Positions 34,605 through 43,365 of a stretch of 64,000 bases of DNA are shown piece after piece. Each line of letters opens with the position of its first letter. Position 1 is the first letter of the stretch. The notes under the pieces are model-generated. The model was given only the letters and a program-made list of their open reading frames with translations, did no database searches and was not told the origin of the DNA. The stretch covers positions 6,181 through 70,180 of the forward strand of contig DLKG01000037.1 of the NCBI GenBank assembly GCA_002490315.1, in the 5' to 3' direction. Origin of the DNA: Prevotella sp. UBA7594. Its GTDB lineage: Bacteria > Bacteroidota > Bacteroidia > Bacteroidales > Bacteroidaceae. A program made the position numbers and the translations under genes.

Positions 34605-35687
34605 ATGGCAGAACAGGAAGTAAAACTAATGAAAGGCAACGAGGCTCTTGCCCACGCTGCCATCCGCTGTGGTGTAGACGGATATTTCGGCTACCCTATC
34701 ACCCCACAGACAGAAGTAATCGAGACGCTCGCCGAACTGAAACCTTGGGAAACGACAGGCATGGTCGTCGTGCAGGCTGAGAGTGAGGTTGCGTCAATAA
34801 ATATGCTCTATGGCGGCGGAGGCACCGGCAAGCGCGTGATGACGTCGTCATCGAGTCCAGGCGTGGCGCTCATGCAGGAGGGTATCTCCTACATGGCTGG
34901 TGCTGAAATCCCCGGACTCATCGTCAACGTGCAGCGTGGCGGCCCCGGACTTGGCACCATCCAGCCATCACAGAGCGACTATTTCCAAGCCACGCGAGGC
35001 GGCGGCAACGGTGACTACTACATCATTGTGCTCGCGCCTAACTCCGTGCAGGAGATGGCTGACTTTGTTGATCTCTCGTTCAATCTTGCATTCAAGTACC
35101 GTATTCCAACTATGATTCTCAGCGACGGCGTCATCGGACAGATGATGGAGAAGGTTGTGCTGCCTCCGTTCAAGAAGCGCCGCACAGAAGAGGAAATCAT
35201 AAAGGAGTGTCCTTGGGCTTCCACGGGAAGAATCGGCATGAGAAAGCCAGTCGTCGTGACTTCACTGGAACTGAAGCCTGAGATTATGGAGCAGCGCAAT
35301 CTCCACTTGCAGGAGAAATACCGCAAAATACGCGAGAACGAGGTGCGCTACGAGACGATGTTCATGGACGACGCCGAATACATGATTGTGGCGTTCGGAA
35401 GCGCCGCGCGCATTGCCGAAAAGGCAATAGAGATAGCACGCAAGCAAGGCATTAAGGTTGGACTCTTCCGCCCCATCACCCTTTGGCCGTTCCCAGAGAA
35501 GGAAATCTACGCGCTAACAAAGCAGCTCAAGGGTATCCTCGTGGCTGAAATCAATGCCGGACAGATGATAGAAGACGTGCGACTGGCAGTCAACGGAACC
35601 GTTCGCTGCGAACATTACGGACGCCTCGGTGGCATCGTTCCCGAGCCAGAGGAAATGGTTAAAGTTTTAAAGGAGAAATTTCTATGA
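34605..35687 (+). CDS. vorB: 2-oxoacid:ferredoxin oxidoreductase alpha subunit (VorB/KorA-like)
   Basis: A 360-residue subunit of the thiamine-dependent 2-oxoacid oxidoreductase, which oxidises branched-chain 2-oxoacids or 2-oxoglutarate to acyl-CoA and reduces ferredoxin. The start segment MAEQEVKLMKGNEALAHAAI is followed by GYFGYPITPQTEVIE, QAESEVASINMLYGG and TSSSSPGVALMQEGISYM, all typical of VorB/PorA. The ATG at 34605 is 5 bases after the ferredoxin stop; a longer frame starting within the ferredoxin gene is rejected. The beta gene overlaps its stop by 4 bases. The substrate (2-oxoisovalerate or 2-oxoglutarate) cannot be decided from sequence alone. Confidence 0.92.
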   Translation: MAEQEVKLMKGNEALAHAAIRCGVDGYFGYPITPQTEVIETLAELKPWETTGMVVVQAESEVASINMLYGGGGTGKRVMTSSSSPGVALMQEGISYMAGAEIPGLIVNVQRGGPGLGTIQPSQSDYFQATRGGGNGDYYIIVLAPNSVQEMADFVDLSFNLAFKYRIPTMILSDGVIGQMMEKVVLPPFKKRRTEEEIIKECPWASTGRIGMRKPVVVTSLELKPEIMEQRNLHLQEKYRKIRENEVRYETMFMDDAEYMIVAFGSAARIAEKAIEIARKQGIKVGLFRPITLWPFPEKEIYALTKQLKGILVAEINAGQMIEDVRLAVNGTVRCEHYGRLGGIVPEPEEMVKVLKEKFL

Positions 35688-36448
35688 ACGATATAATATC
35701 ACCGGAGAACCTGGTATATAAAAAGCCAGAACTCCTCAACGACACCCACATGCACTATTGCGCGGGCTGCTCGCACGGCGTAGTACACAAGCTTGTGGCT
35801 GAAGTGATTGAAGAAATGGGCATGGCAGAGAAAGCTATCGGCGTCAGTCCGGTGGGTTGTGCCGTGTTTGCCTACAAATATATCGACATCGACTGGCAGG
35901 AAGCCGCTCATGGACGTGCACCAGCCCTTGCCACTGCCATCAAACGCCTGTGGCCCGACCGCCTCGTCTTCACTTATCAAGGCGACGGCGACATGGCGTG
36001 CATCGGCACTGCTGAGAGCATTCACGCACTCAACCGCGGCGAGAACATCACGCTTATCTTCATCAACAACGCCATCTACGGCATGACGGGCGGACAAATG
36101 GCGCCTACGACGCTTATCGGACAGAAGACTGCCACGTGCCCTTACGGACGCGACCCGAAGTTGCACGGATGGCCACTCAACCTCTCGGAAATGGCTGTGA
36201 CGCTGCCGGGCACGTGCTACGTGTCGCGACAGAGCGTAGAAAACGTTGCCTCTATACGAAAGGCTAAGAACGCCATAAAGAAAGCCTTCACTGCCTCCAT
36301 GGAGGGAAAGGGCTCTTCGCTTATCGAGATTGTTGCAACGTGCAACAGCGGATGGAAGATGCCACCGGTGAAAGCTAACAAATGGATGGAAGAGAACATG
36401 TTCAAACAATACCCGAAGGGTGACTTAAAAGACACGACAAACCTATGA
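35684..36448 (+). CDS. 2-oxoacid:ferredoxin oxidoreductase beta subunit (TPP-binding)
   Basis: A 254-residue thiamine pyrophosphate-binding subunit. The conserved cysteine segment is YCAGCSHGVVHKL, and the TPP/Mg2+ motif is GDGDMACIGTAES followed by NNAIYGMTGGQ. This is the beta partner (VorA/KorB) of the alpha subunit. The start overlaps the alpha stop by 4 bases (ATGA) and its end overlaps the gamma start by 4, so the three are translationally coupled. The length is typical (about 250-290). Confidence 0.93.
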   Translation: MNDIISPENLVYKKPELLNDTHMHYCAGCSHGVVHKLVAEVIEEMGMAEKAIGVSPVGCAVFAYKYIDIDWQEAAHGRAPALATAIKRLWPDRLVFTYQGDGDMACIGTAESIHALNRGENITLIFINNAIYGMTGGQMAPTTLIGQKTATCPYGRDPKLHGWPLNLSEMAVTLPGTCYVSRQSVENVASIRKAKNAIKKAFTASMEGKGSSLIEIVATCNSGWKMPPVKANKWMEENMFKQYPKGDLKDTTNL

Positions 36449-36999
36449 AAGCAGAAATAATTATAGCAGGTTTCGGAGGACAGGGCGTGCTCTCTATGGG
36501 AAAGATTCTCGCCTATTCCGGACTGATGGAAGACAAGGAAGTAACGTGGATGCCGGCTTATGGTCCTGAGCAGCGCGGCGGAACAGCCAACGTTACAGTC
36601 ATCGTCAGCGATGACCGCATCTCATCGCCGGTGCTCAGCCATTACGACGTGGCGATTGTGCTCAACCAGCCGTCGCTCGACAAGTTTGAACCGAAAGTGA
36701 AACCGGGTGGTATTCTCATATACGACGGCTTCGGCATTATCAACAAGCCTACACGTAAGGACATCAATGTCTACCAGATTGACGCCATGGACAAGGCTGC
36801 CGAACTCAAGAACTCTAAGGTGTTCAACATGATTGTACTGGGAGGCTTACTCAAGGTGTGCCCGATCGTCAGCACTGATGGACTCAACAAAGCGTTGTTC
36901 AAGACGCTGCCCGAACGCCACCACAACCTCATTCCACTCAATATGCAGGCAGTGGACGAGGGCATGAAGATAATTGAGCAGCTGCAAACTGCTGAATAA
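36445..36999 (+). CDS. 2-oxoacid:ferredoxin oxidoreductase gamma subunit
   Basis: A 184-residue subunit (VorC/KorC). The family start IIIAGFGGQGVLSMGKIL is clear, followed by WMPAYGPEQRGG and SSPVLSHYD. It completes the delta-alpha-beta-gamma set. The gamma subunit normally sits with alpha and beta and contributes to the CoA-binding site. A terminator follows at 37073-37109. Confidence 0.92.
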   Translation: MKAEIIIAGFGGQGVLSMGKILAYSGLMEDKEVTWMPAYGPEQRGGTANVTVIVSDDRISSPVLSHYDVAIVLNQPSLDKFEPKVKPGGILIYDGFGIINKPTRKDINVYQIDAMDKAAELKNSKVFNMIVLGGLLKVCPIVSTDGLNKALFKTLPERHHNLIPLNMQAVDEGMKIIEQLQTAE

Positions 37000-37072
37000 A
37001 TCTGAAAGCAAAAACGAAACGTGGATAAAAAGAAAAGTATTGAACTTAATTTTTTATAACTCTCTAATTATT

Positions 37073-37109
37073 GGGGCGGGCTGCAGTGATGCACCCCGTC
37101 CTTTTTTTT
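37073..37109 (+). terminator. Terminator after the vor/kor operon
   Basis: An imperfect hairpin GGGGCGGGCTGCA / TGCACCCCGTCC is followed by a run of eight Ts. Confidence 0.7.
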
Positions 37110-37149
37110 ACGTTACAGTTAGCAACTGTAAATATATAATGCCATAAGT

Positions 37150-37180
37150 TTTGCCAACCCGCTAAAAAAGCGTAACTTTG
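37150..37180 (+). promoter_or_regulatory. Promoter of the GH92 gene
   Basis: TTTG (37150-37153), 19 bases, TAACTTTG (37173-37180). The start codon at 37246 leaves a leader of about 60 bases. Confidence 0.75.
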
Positions 37181-37245
37181 TAACAATCAATCATTCAAAT
37201 AAAATAAAAAGAAACATTAATCTATTAATAACAAATCTCACTCAA

Positions 37246-39471
37246 ATGAACAATTATCGTCAAAATGTCTGCAAATGGGCATTTGCCGCAATAGGACTTT
37301 TCAGCATTGCTGCCACACCGTCACTTGCCGACAACAAGGACTACACGAAATACGTTGACCCCTTCGTGGGTAATGCCGACAACGGGCACACATTTCCTGG
37401 CGCCTGCCGTCCGTTCGGCATGATACAGACAAGTCCTGTCACGGGCGGTGTGGGCTGGCGCTACTGCGCCGAGTACGTCTACAGCGACTCCATTATATGG
37501 GGCTTCACGCAAGACCACCTGAACGGAACGGGCTGCATGGACCTCGGCGACATTCTCGTAATGCCGTCTACGGGCAAGCGCACGCGCAGCTGGGACGCCT
37601 ACCGCTCCCACTTCCCCAAGACGCAGGAGTTCGCCACGCCGGGCTACTACTCCGTCTATCTTTCCGATCCAAAGGTGAAGGCTGAGCTGACAGCGTCTCC
37701 TCATGTGGCATTCCATCGCTACACCTACGACTCTTCCGACTCCACGTCTGTGCTCATCGACCTCCAACACGGACCGGCGTGGAGAAACGAGCAGTATCAC
37801 TCTCAGGTAAGCCTCTGCGAGACACTATGGGAAGACGCACAGACGCTCACTGGCCATGTGCGCAACAAGGTGTGGGTAGACCAGGACTATTTCTTCGTCA
37901 TCAAATTCAACCGACCCGTAGCAAGTCACGTACTTCTCGCCAAGGCTGCCGCAACGGAGAAGGGACAACGCATTGTCGCCACCTTCGACGGCATTGAGCG
38001 TGGCGAGCAGCTGCTCATGAAAATTGCCCTCTCTACGACAAGCGTAGATGGTGCAAAGCGCAATATGGAAGCAGAGGTGCCGGGATGGGACTTCGCCGCC
38101 GTGAGGAAAGCAGCCCACGACGAGTGGAACGAATATCTGAAGCGCATAGACGTGGAAGGCAGCGACAACGACAAGAAGAATTACTACACGTCGTTCTATC
38201 ACGCCCTCATACAGCCCAACCAGATTGCCGATGTCGACGGACAGTACCGCAACGCTGCCAACAAGGTGGTGAAGGCGCAAACGGGCAAGTTCTACTCCAC
38301 GTTCTCATGTTGGGACACCTACCGCGCCGCCCACCCCTTCTACACCATCGTCATGCCCGACCGTGTTGACGGTCTTGTCAGTTCCCTCGTCGAGCAGGCT
38401 GAGGTGCAGGGATTCCTGCCTATTTGGGGACTCTGGGGCAAGGAAAACTTCTGCATGATTGGAAACCACGCCGTGTCTATCGTTGCTGAAGCCTACCATA
38501 AGGGTTTCCGCGGTTTTGACGCCAAACGTGCCTTCGAGGCAATAAAGAAGACGCAAACCATCGACCATGGCGAGAAATACGATTGGAAGACATACATGAA
38601 GTATGGCTACTGGCCTGCCGATCTGATGAAGTCGGAGTCAGTATCTAACACTCTCGAATGTGTCTACGACGACTATTGTGCCGCCGATATGGCACGCCTC
38701 ATGGGAAATAAGCAGGACGAGCAGTACTTCGCTAAACGCTCACAATTCTACAAAAACCTCTTCGACAAGCAAACCGACTTTATGCGTCCGCGACTTTCCG
38801 ACGGCTCTTGGAAGTCGCCGTTCAATCCGAGCGATGTCGCCCATGCCGAAACTGTCGGTGGCGACTACACGGAGGGCAACGCATGGCAGTACACTTGGGC
38901 CGTGCAGCATGACATACCGGGACTCATACGTCTCTTCGGCGGCGAGAAACCATTCCTAAAGAAGCTCGACGAGTTCTTCTCTCTGAAGCTCGTCACTACT
39001 CAGAACGACGTGACAGGACTTATAGGACAATATGCCCATGGCAACGAACCAAGTCACCACGTTGCATATCTCTACGCCCTTGCAGGACGCCCGTCGCGCA
39101 CGCAAGAACTTATACGCGAGATATTCGACACGCAATATCACCCCACTGTTGACGGACTCTGCGGCAACGACGACTGCGGACAGATGTCAGCATGGTACAT
39201 GCTCTCCGCCATGGGGTTCTATCCAATCAACCCAGTGAGCGGCGAATACGTGTTTGGCGCTCCACAAATGCCGAAGATAACCTTACATCTCCAAAACGGC
39301 AAGACTTTCAACGTAATAGCCGACGGACTCTCCGTAAAGAACAAGTACGTCGACTACATCACGCTCAATGGAAAACGCTATAACAAGACGTCTATTTCTC
39401 ACTCAGACATAATGCGTGGCGGCACACTCGTCTTCAAGATGACAGATCGTAAGAAACATGATAAATATTGA
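37246..39471 (+). CDS. Glycoside hydrolase family 92 (exported alpha-mannosidase)
   Basis: A 741-residue enzyme of the Ca2+-dependent alpha-mannosidase family that trims mannose from glycans. The signal peptide is AFAAIGLFSIAATPSLADN. The N-terminal domain starts YTKYVDPFVGNADNGHTFPGA in outline, the usual GH92 opening. Later motifs include GTGCMDLGDILVMP, FSCWDTYRAAHPFYT, GNEPSHHVAYLYA and LCGNDDCGQMSAWYMLSAMGFYP in outline, with the acidic cluster expected of the active site. The linkage specificity (alpha-1,2, -1,3, -1,4 or -1,6) cannot be read. No SusCD pair or other glycan genes adjoin it, so it is a lone enzyme rather than part of a polysaccharide locus. Confidence 0.93.
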   Translation: MNNYRQNVCKWAFAAIGLFSIAATPSLADNKDYTKYVDPFVGNADNGHTFPGACRPFGMIQTSPVTGGVGWRYCAEYVYSDSIIWGFTQDHLNGTGCMDLGDILVMPSTGKRTRSWDAYRSHFPKTQEFATPGYYSVYLSDPKVKAELTASPHVAFHRYTYDSSDSTSVLIDLQHGPAWRNEQYHSQVSLCETLWEDAQTLTGHVRNKVWVDQDYFFVIKFNRPVASHVLLAKAAATEKGQRIVATFDGIERGEQLLMKIALSTTSVDGAKRNMEAEVPGWDFAAVRKAAHDEWNEYLKRIDVEGSDNDKKNYYTSFYHALIQPNQIADVDGQYRNAANKVVKAQTGKFYSTFSCWDTYRAAHPFYTIVMPDRVDGLVSSLVEQAEVQGFLPIWGLWGKENFCMIGNHAVSIVAEAYHKGFRGFDAKRAFEAIKKTQTIDHGEKYDWKTYMKYGYWPADLMKSESVSNTLECVYDDYCAADMARLMGNKQDEQYFAKRSQFYKNLFDKQTDFMRPRLSDGSWKSPFNPSDVAHAETVGGDYTEGNAWQYTWAVQHDIPGLIRLFGGEKPFLKKLDEFFSLKLVTTQNDVTGLIGQYAHGNEPSHHVAYLYALAGRPSRTQELIREIFDTQYHPTVDGLCGNDDCGQMSAWYMLSAMGFYPINPVSGEYVFGAPQMPKITLHLQNGKTFNVIADGLSVKNKYVDYITLNGKRYNKTSISHSDIMRGGTLVFKMTDRKKHDKY

Positions 39472-39574
39472 TAAAAAAGAGTGCAGAAATCAATAGAATG
39501 GAGACATAGAAAAGTAAAAATTGTTCCATTATAGGCAATAAATCGCACATTTTTCCGTATTCACTGTTCTAAAG

Positions 39575-39604
39575 GCCAAATAATCAATAAATTATTTGGC
39601 TTTT
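39575..39604 (+). terminator. Terminator after the GH92 gene
   Basis: GCCAAATAAT (39575-39584) pairs perfectly with ATTATTTGGC (39591-39600), followed by TTTTA. The right arm contains the -33 element of the next promoter. Confidence 0.75.
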
Positions 39605-39626
39605 ACATTTATTTTTATTTATTTTG
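39595..39626 (+). promoter_or_regulatory. Promoter of the OmpA-family gene
   Basis: TTTG (39595-39598), 20 bases, TTATTTTG (39619-39626; second base differs from the consensus). The leader is about 50 bases. Confidence 0.7.
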
Positions 39627-39680
39627 CAATCCAATAGTAAATGAAGTAACAATTAACTATTATTTTAATAAAAGCACATT

Positions 39681-40844
39681 ATGAAAAAGATTACAACTCT
39701 TTTCGCTGCTGCCGTGATGGCAGCGTCTGCTTCTGCACAGACAGTAAAGGAAAGCAACACATTCGACAACATGTACATCGGCGTTAACACTGGTTTGGCA
39801 ACAGCTACCAAGGGTCACGCTTGGCTGAAGGACTTCCGTCCTAACTTGGGTGTACGCATCGGTCGCAACTTCACTCCGGTGTTCGGTCTCGCTGCTGAGA
39901 GCAACATCTACTTCAAGGAAGTTGGAAGCAAGAAGGGCGCTTTCCACAAGAACGGAACCATCGTTAACGGTATCAACACATCGTTGCTCGGAACTGTAAA
40001 CCTCACCAACTGGGTAGGTGGTTACAAAGGTGAGCCGCGTCTGTTCGAGGTTTCTGCTGTCTATGGTCTCGGTTGGGGTCACACATTCGGCAACACAGAG
40101 GACTACGAAACACTCAACGCCCTCACATCAAAGGCAGGTCTTGACTTCACTTTCAACCTTGGCAAGACAAAGGCTTGGCAGCTCTATATCGAGCCTTCCA
40201 TGAACTGGGCTCTCAACGGCAACGGCTATCAGGGCGTAGAGTACAACATCAACCGCTCTGGCTTCCAGTTCAACGTTGGTTTCAACTATAAGTTCAAGAA
40301 CTCTAACGGCACACACAACTTCGTACTTGAGAATGGTCGCGACCAGGCAGAGATCGACGCTCTCAACGCACAGATCAACGACCTGCGCAACGAGTACGCA
40401 AACAAGGAGGCTCAGTGCAAGGAGACTCTCGCCAACAAGGACAACGAGATCAACAACCTCAAGAAGGCTCTCGAGGAGTGCCAGAACCGTCCTGCTCCTA
40501 AGGCAGAGACAGCTACCAACCTCCAGCCGACTGTAATCTTCCGTCAGGGCAAGACAACTGTTGATCCTGCACAGGTTGCTTCTATCGAGCTCATCGCCAA
40601 CTACATGAAGAACCACAAGGATTCTAAGGTTGAGATTAAGGGCTACGCTTCTCCAGAGGGTTCTAAGGAAATCAACGAGAAGATCTCTCAGCAGCGTGCA
40701 GATGCTGTTAAGAACATCCTCGTTAAGAAGTACAAGATTTCTGCTGACCGTCTGAAGGCTACTGGTATGGGCGCAACTGACAAGCTCTTCGAGCAGGTTG
40801 AGTTCAACCGCGTTGCTACATTCAACGATATGACTAAGGACTAA
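39681..40844 (+). CDS. OmpA-family outer-membrane protein
   Basis: A 387-residue protein with signal peptide MKKITTLFAAAVMAASASAQ. Residues about 22-215 are an eight-strand-like beta-barrel (VRIGRNFTPVFGLAAESNIYF in outline, then other alternating strands). Residues about 220-265 are a coiled-coil linker (EIDALNAQINDLRNEYANKE). The C-terminal peptidoglycan-binding OmpA/MotB domain (about 275-380) has FRQGKTTVDPAQVASIEL, VEIKGYASPEGSKEINEKIS and RLKATGMGATD. Codon use (GGT, GTT and GCT rich) differs from the neighbours and resembles highly expressed genes; pfp shows the same. It has its own promoter and a strong terminator. Confidence 0.93.
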   Translation: MKKITTLFAAAVMAASASAQTVKESNTFDNMYIGVNTGLATATKGHAWLKDFRPNLGVRIGRNFTPVFGLAAESNIYFKEVGSKKGAFHKNGTIVNGINTSLLGTVNLTNWVGGYKGEPRLFEVSAVYGLGWGHTFGNTEDYETLNALTSKAGLDFTFNLGKTKAWQLYIEPSMNWALNGNGYQGVEYNINRSGFQFNVGFNYKFKNSNGTHNFVLENGRDQAEIDALNAQINDLRNEYANKEAQCKETLANKDNEINNLKKALEECQNRPAPKAETATNLQPTVIFRQGKTTVDPAQVASIELIANYMKNHKDSKVEIKGYASPEGSKEINEKISQQRADAVKNILVKKYKISADRLKATGMGATDKLFEQVEFNRVATFNDMTKD

Positions 40845-40890
40845 TAATTTTCCACCAAGGATTAAGGTCCATTAGACAATAAGAAACTTA

Positions 40891-40932
40891 AATCCCGGTG
40901 TATGCCAAACGTGCATACACCGGGATTTTTTA
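40891..40932 (+). terminator. Terminator after the OmpA-family gene
   Basis: AATCCCGGTGTATGC (40891-40905) pairs perfectly with GCATACACCGGGATT (40913-40927), followed by Ts. Confidence 0.93.
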
Positions 40933-41260
40933 ATGGAGTAAAGACGCAATCAAAAGACAGGAAAGAAGAAATGTGGAATAAAAGTGCATACAAACATCCA
41001 TGCAAAAGAAGCTTTTCCATCAGACATAAAGTTCACGTCTGCTGCAACAAATAAAACTTGAATACGTCAATATGAAATACGCCATGTAAAGACAAAAGCA
41101 CTAACAGACATAAGCTTTTGCCAATACAAGGCGTTGTCTCACATATTTTTCTGAAGCCAAGGCGCAACTTTGGATTTGGGTATTTACCGTGTTTCTTGCT
41201 TATAGAAGCAGCAAAGGTGTACACAGCGCATGGCAATTTTCGGGCTAAAGCCGTTATTTG
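40933..41260. other. Convergent intergenic gap between OmpA-family gene and manC
   Basis: This 328-base gap between convergent genes holds no gene, tRNA or clear repeat that I can see beyond the terminator at its left side. Confidence 0.6.
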
Positions 41261-42325
41261 CTATTCCTCCACAAACTGCCTGATTCGTTGTTCTTCCGAC
41301 AATTTGCATACGAGAAGCGAGTCGTCGTTTTCAGCGACAATGTAGCCGTCGAGTCCCTGCACGATGACCTTTTTCTCCTGTTTCGTGTGTATGATGCAGT
41401 TATGTGTGTCGTAGACATTGATGTCGCTGCCAATCATCGTGTTACCGTAGAGGTCGTGGTGGGTCTGCAATAGCAGTGAGGTCCACGTGCCAAGGTCGGT
41501 CCACCCGAAGTTGGCAGGACACACAAACACCTCTTCCGCCTTCTCCATCACGGCGTAATCGACAGATATATTCTCACATTCAGGATAGCGCATGTCAATG
41601 TATTCCTGCTCCTTCGGAGTGTCATAAATGTCGAGCATACTCTCGAAAATCTTGCTTATTGCAGGATTGTATACGCGAAAAGCGTTGACAATAGTAGACA
41701 CGCTCCAAATGAAGATGCCGGCGTTCCAGAAATAGTTCTTGTGCTGTATGAACTCCTGAGCAGTCTGCATGTCGGGTTTCTCTCGGAAAGAGTCTATGCG
41801 GTAGATTTCCTTATTGCGTGGAGATGCTGTAGAGAGGTCGGCTTGGATGTAGCCATAGCCAGTCTCCGGACGCGTCGGTTTCATGCCGAGAGTAACGATG
41901 GCATCGGTTTCGGCAGTGAATTTCATGCACGACTTTATGATTCGCCTGAACTCCTCCACGTCTGTTATGAAATGGTCGCTCGGCGAAACGACGACATTTG
42001 CTTTTGCGTCTCTTGCCTTGATATGCCAGCTGACATAGGCAATACATGGCGCAGTGTTGCGGCGGCAAGGCTCAAGCAGAATGTTTCCTGAAGGTATTTC
42101 TGGGAGCTGCTTCTTTACGATGTCTGCATACTTTCGGTTGGTGACAATCCAAATGTTATCATTAGGGAAAATGCCTTTGAAGCGGTCGTATGTGAGTTGC
42201 AGCAGGGTTCTTCCCACTCCGAGAATGTCAATAAACTGCTTCGGACTATCCTCCGTGCTCATAGGCCAGAAGCGACTGCCTACGCCTCCTGCCATTATTA
42301 CCAAATGATTTCTTTCGTGCGCCAT
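41261..42325 (-). CDS. manC: Mannose-1-phosphate guanylyltransferase (GDP-mannose pyrophosphorylase)
   Basis: A 354-residue nucleotidyltransferase making GDP-mannose from mannose-1-phosphate and GTP. The nucleotide motif is IMAGGVGSRFWPMS, followed by SPKQFIDILG, VTNRKY, LLEPCRRNTAPCIAY and the FREKPDMQTAQEF segment, all diagnostic. The second isomerase domain of the bifunctional form (about 480 residues) is absent. The CDS may be transcribed alone: TAACTTTG lies at 42356-42349 without a good -33 element. GDP-mannose would feed O-antigen, capsule or GDP-fucose synthesis. Confidence 0.93.
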   Translation of the reverse strand: MAHERNHLVIMAGGVGSRFWPMSTEDSPKQFIDILGVGRTLLQLTYDRFKGIFPNDNIWIVTNRKYADIVKKQLPEIPSGNILLEPCRRNTAPCIAYVSWHIKARDAKANVVVSPSDHFITDVEEFRRIIKSCMKFTAETDAIVTLGMKPTRPETGYGYIQADLSTASPRNKEIYRIDSFREKPDMQTAQEFIQHKNYFWNAGIFIWSVSTIVNAFRVYNPAISKIFESMLDIYDTPKEQEYIDMRYPECENISVDYAVMEKAEEVFVCPANFGWTDLGTWTSLLLQTHHDLYGNTMIGSDINVYDTHNCIIHTKQEKKVIVQGLDGYIVAENDDSLLVCKLSEEQRIRQFVEE

Positions 42326-42422
42326 AGTTCTGAAGTTTTGATTATATGCAAAGTTAAGTAAATTTTATCACTTTAAGGTTATTTTTCACGACAAATAATG
42401 CAATGTGCCACATGATAAAGCC

Positions 42423-42764
42423 CTAAAAGTCCAACAAAAGTTGTTGGGTCTGTTCTCCAGTGCTTTCGTTGCCATCTTGAGTGTTGCATGTTGGAGAATC
42501 GAAATCAAAGGGCAGCTGCAGGAATTTCGCAGAATTAATGTCAAGGCGATAGGCACCACGGCGGTCGCAATGGCACACTGGAGAATTCGGGTTGGCAGAA
42601 TTCTTCAACAGCCATTTCTGCACATCACGATGAATGTCAGCAAACGTTTGTGTACAGAAAAGCGTATTGCATGAGTTATGCACATGCACGGCAATCTTCT
42701 GCACGGTAAGCCCCATGTCGCCAGCTTCATAAAGCACGCGCAAGATTTCCTTCTCGTAGTCCAT
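42423..42764 (-). CDS. Small conserved-looking protein, possible winged helix
   Basis: A 113-residue soluble protein starting MDYEKEILRVLYEAGDMGLTV. The first 55 residues (EILRVLYEAGDMGLTVQKIAV in part) look like a winged-helix pattern, with a TFADIHRDVQKWLL helix and a basic CHCDRRGAYRLDI stretch that could be the wing. Cysteines at about residues 32, 37, 64 and 66 could bind metal, but the spacing is not a known motif. I recall similar Bacteroidales hypothetical proteins; no function is established. Two small hairpins (42786-42805 and 42805-42820) lie in its 5' leader. Confidence 0.6.
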   Translation of the reverse strand: MDYEKEILRVLYEAGDMGLTVQKIAVHVHNSCNTLFCTQTFADIHRDVQKWLLKNSANPNSPVCHCDRRGAYRLDINSAKFLQLPFDFDSPTCNTQDGNESTGEQTQQLLLDF

Positions 42765-42828
42765 CCGATGATTGTAAAAGCAGCCGGGAACGTTTTTGCG
42801 TTCCCTAACTCATTTGTTAGGATTAAAA

Positions 42829-42870
42829 AAAGGAGCTGTAACACATAAAGATATGTTTGCAGCTCCCTTT
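42829..42870 (-). terminator. Terminator after the winged-helix protein gene
   Basis: On the minus strand AAAGGGAGCTGC...ATA pairs with TAT...CAGCTCCTTT, followed by a T run. It separates the winged-helix gene (42891-43187) from the gene at 42764. Confidence 0.75.
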
Positions 42871-42890
42871 ATTATTCAGTTGTGTATTGA

Positions 42891-43187
42891 TTATGCCAAG
42901 GCGATGAGGTTGTTCTCGTTCTTCACCTTACCCTCCTTGAAGAGCCAGCCAATTCCGAGATAAACTTCCTCTTTGCTGATATTCGCAGCCTTTGCGATTT
43001 CAGCGATGCTCAACGGCTTCTCTGCAGCTGCCAGTGCCTGATAGACATCACCAGCACGGAAGCCTACACTTTCAGCGTTAACAGTAACAACTGCCTCAAC
43101 CTTCTTTGTAGCAGTTCTTTTGGTAGCAGTTGTCTTTGCTACTCTCTTGGTAGCAGTTTTCTTTTCAGTTGCTTTCTTTTCTGTCAT
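42891..43187 (-). CDS. Small winged-helix protein with Lys/Thr/Ala-rich N-terminus
   Basis: A 98-residue protein. The first 35 residues are a basic low-complexity segment of repeating KKxATKR units, resembling histone-like tails. The rest (about 36-98, GFRAGDVYQALAAAEKPLSI and AEIAKAANISKEEVYLGIGW) is a winged-helix domain of the DUF2582 type, ending KEGKVKNENNLIALA. A basic tail fused to a winged helix suggests DNA binding; the target is unknown. TAATTTTG (43256-43249) could be its -7 box. A bidirectional terminator lies between it and aspS. Confidence 0.78.
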   Translation of the reverse strand: MTEKKATEKKTATKRVAKTTATKRTATKKVEAVVTVNAESVGFRAGDVYQALAAAEKPLSIAEIAKAANISKEEVYLGIGWLFKEGKVKNENNLIALA

Positions 43188-43291
43188 AATTCAGTATAAA
43201 ATCATTAATAAGACTCCAACGTTCAACACGCTGGGCATTACTTGTATGCAAAATTAGTTAAATATTTCGCAACTTGATACTTTTCATACAA

Positions 43292-43319
43292 AAAAAGCCC
43301 GGAAATCCGGGCTTTTTAT
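43292..43319. terminator. Terminator downstream of aspS
   Basis: AAAAAGCCCGGA / TCCGGGCTTTTT forms a perfect hairpin with A and T runs on both sides, so it could act for either strand; it lies just after aspS on the minus strand. Confidence 0.85.
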
Positions 43320-43365
43320 CTAAGTTTCTTATTTTTATTGACTTACATCAATTCATTTTACTTCT

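Noticed and set aside
37246-39471. A polysaccharide utilisation locus around GH92
   Set aside because: No SusC/SusD pair, sensor or other glycan enzyme lies on either side.
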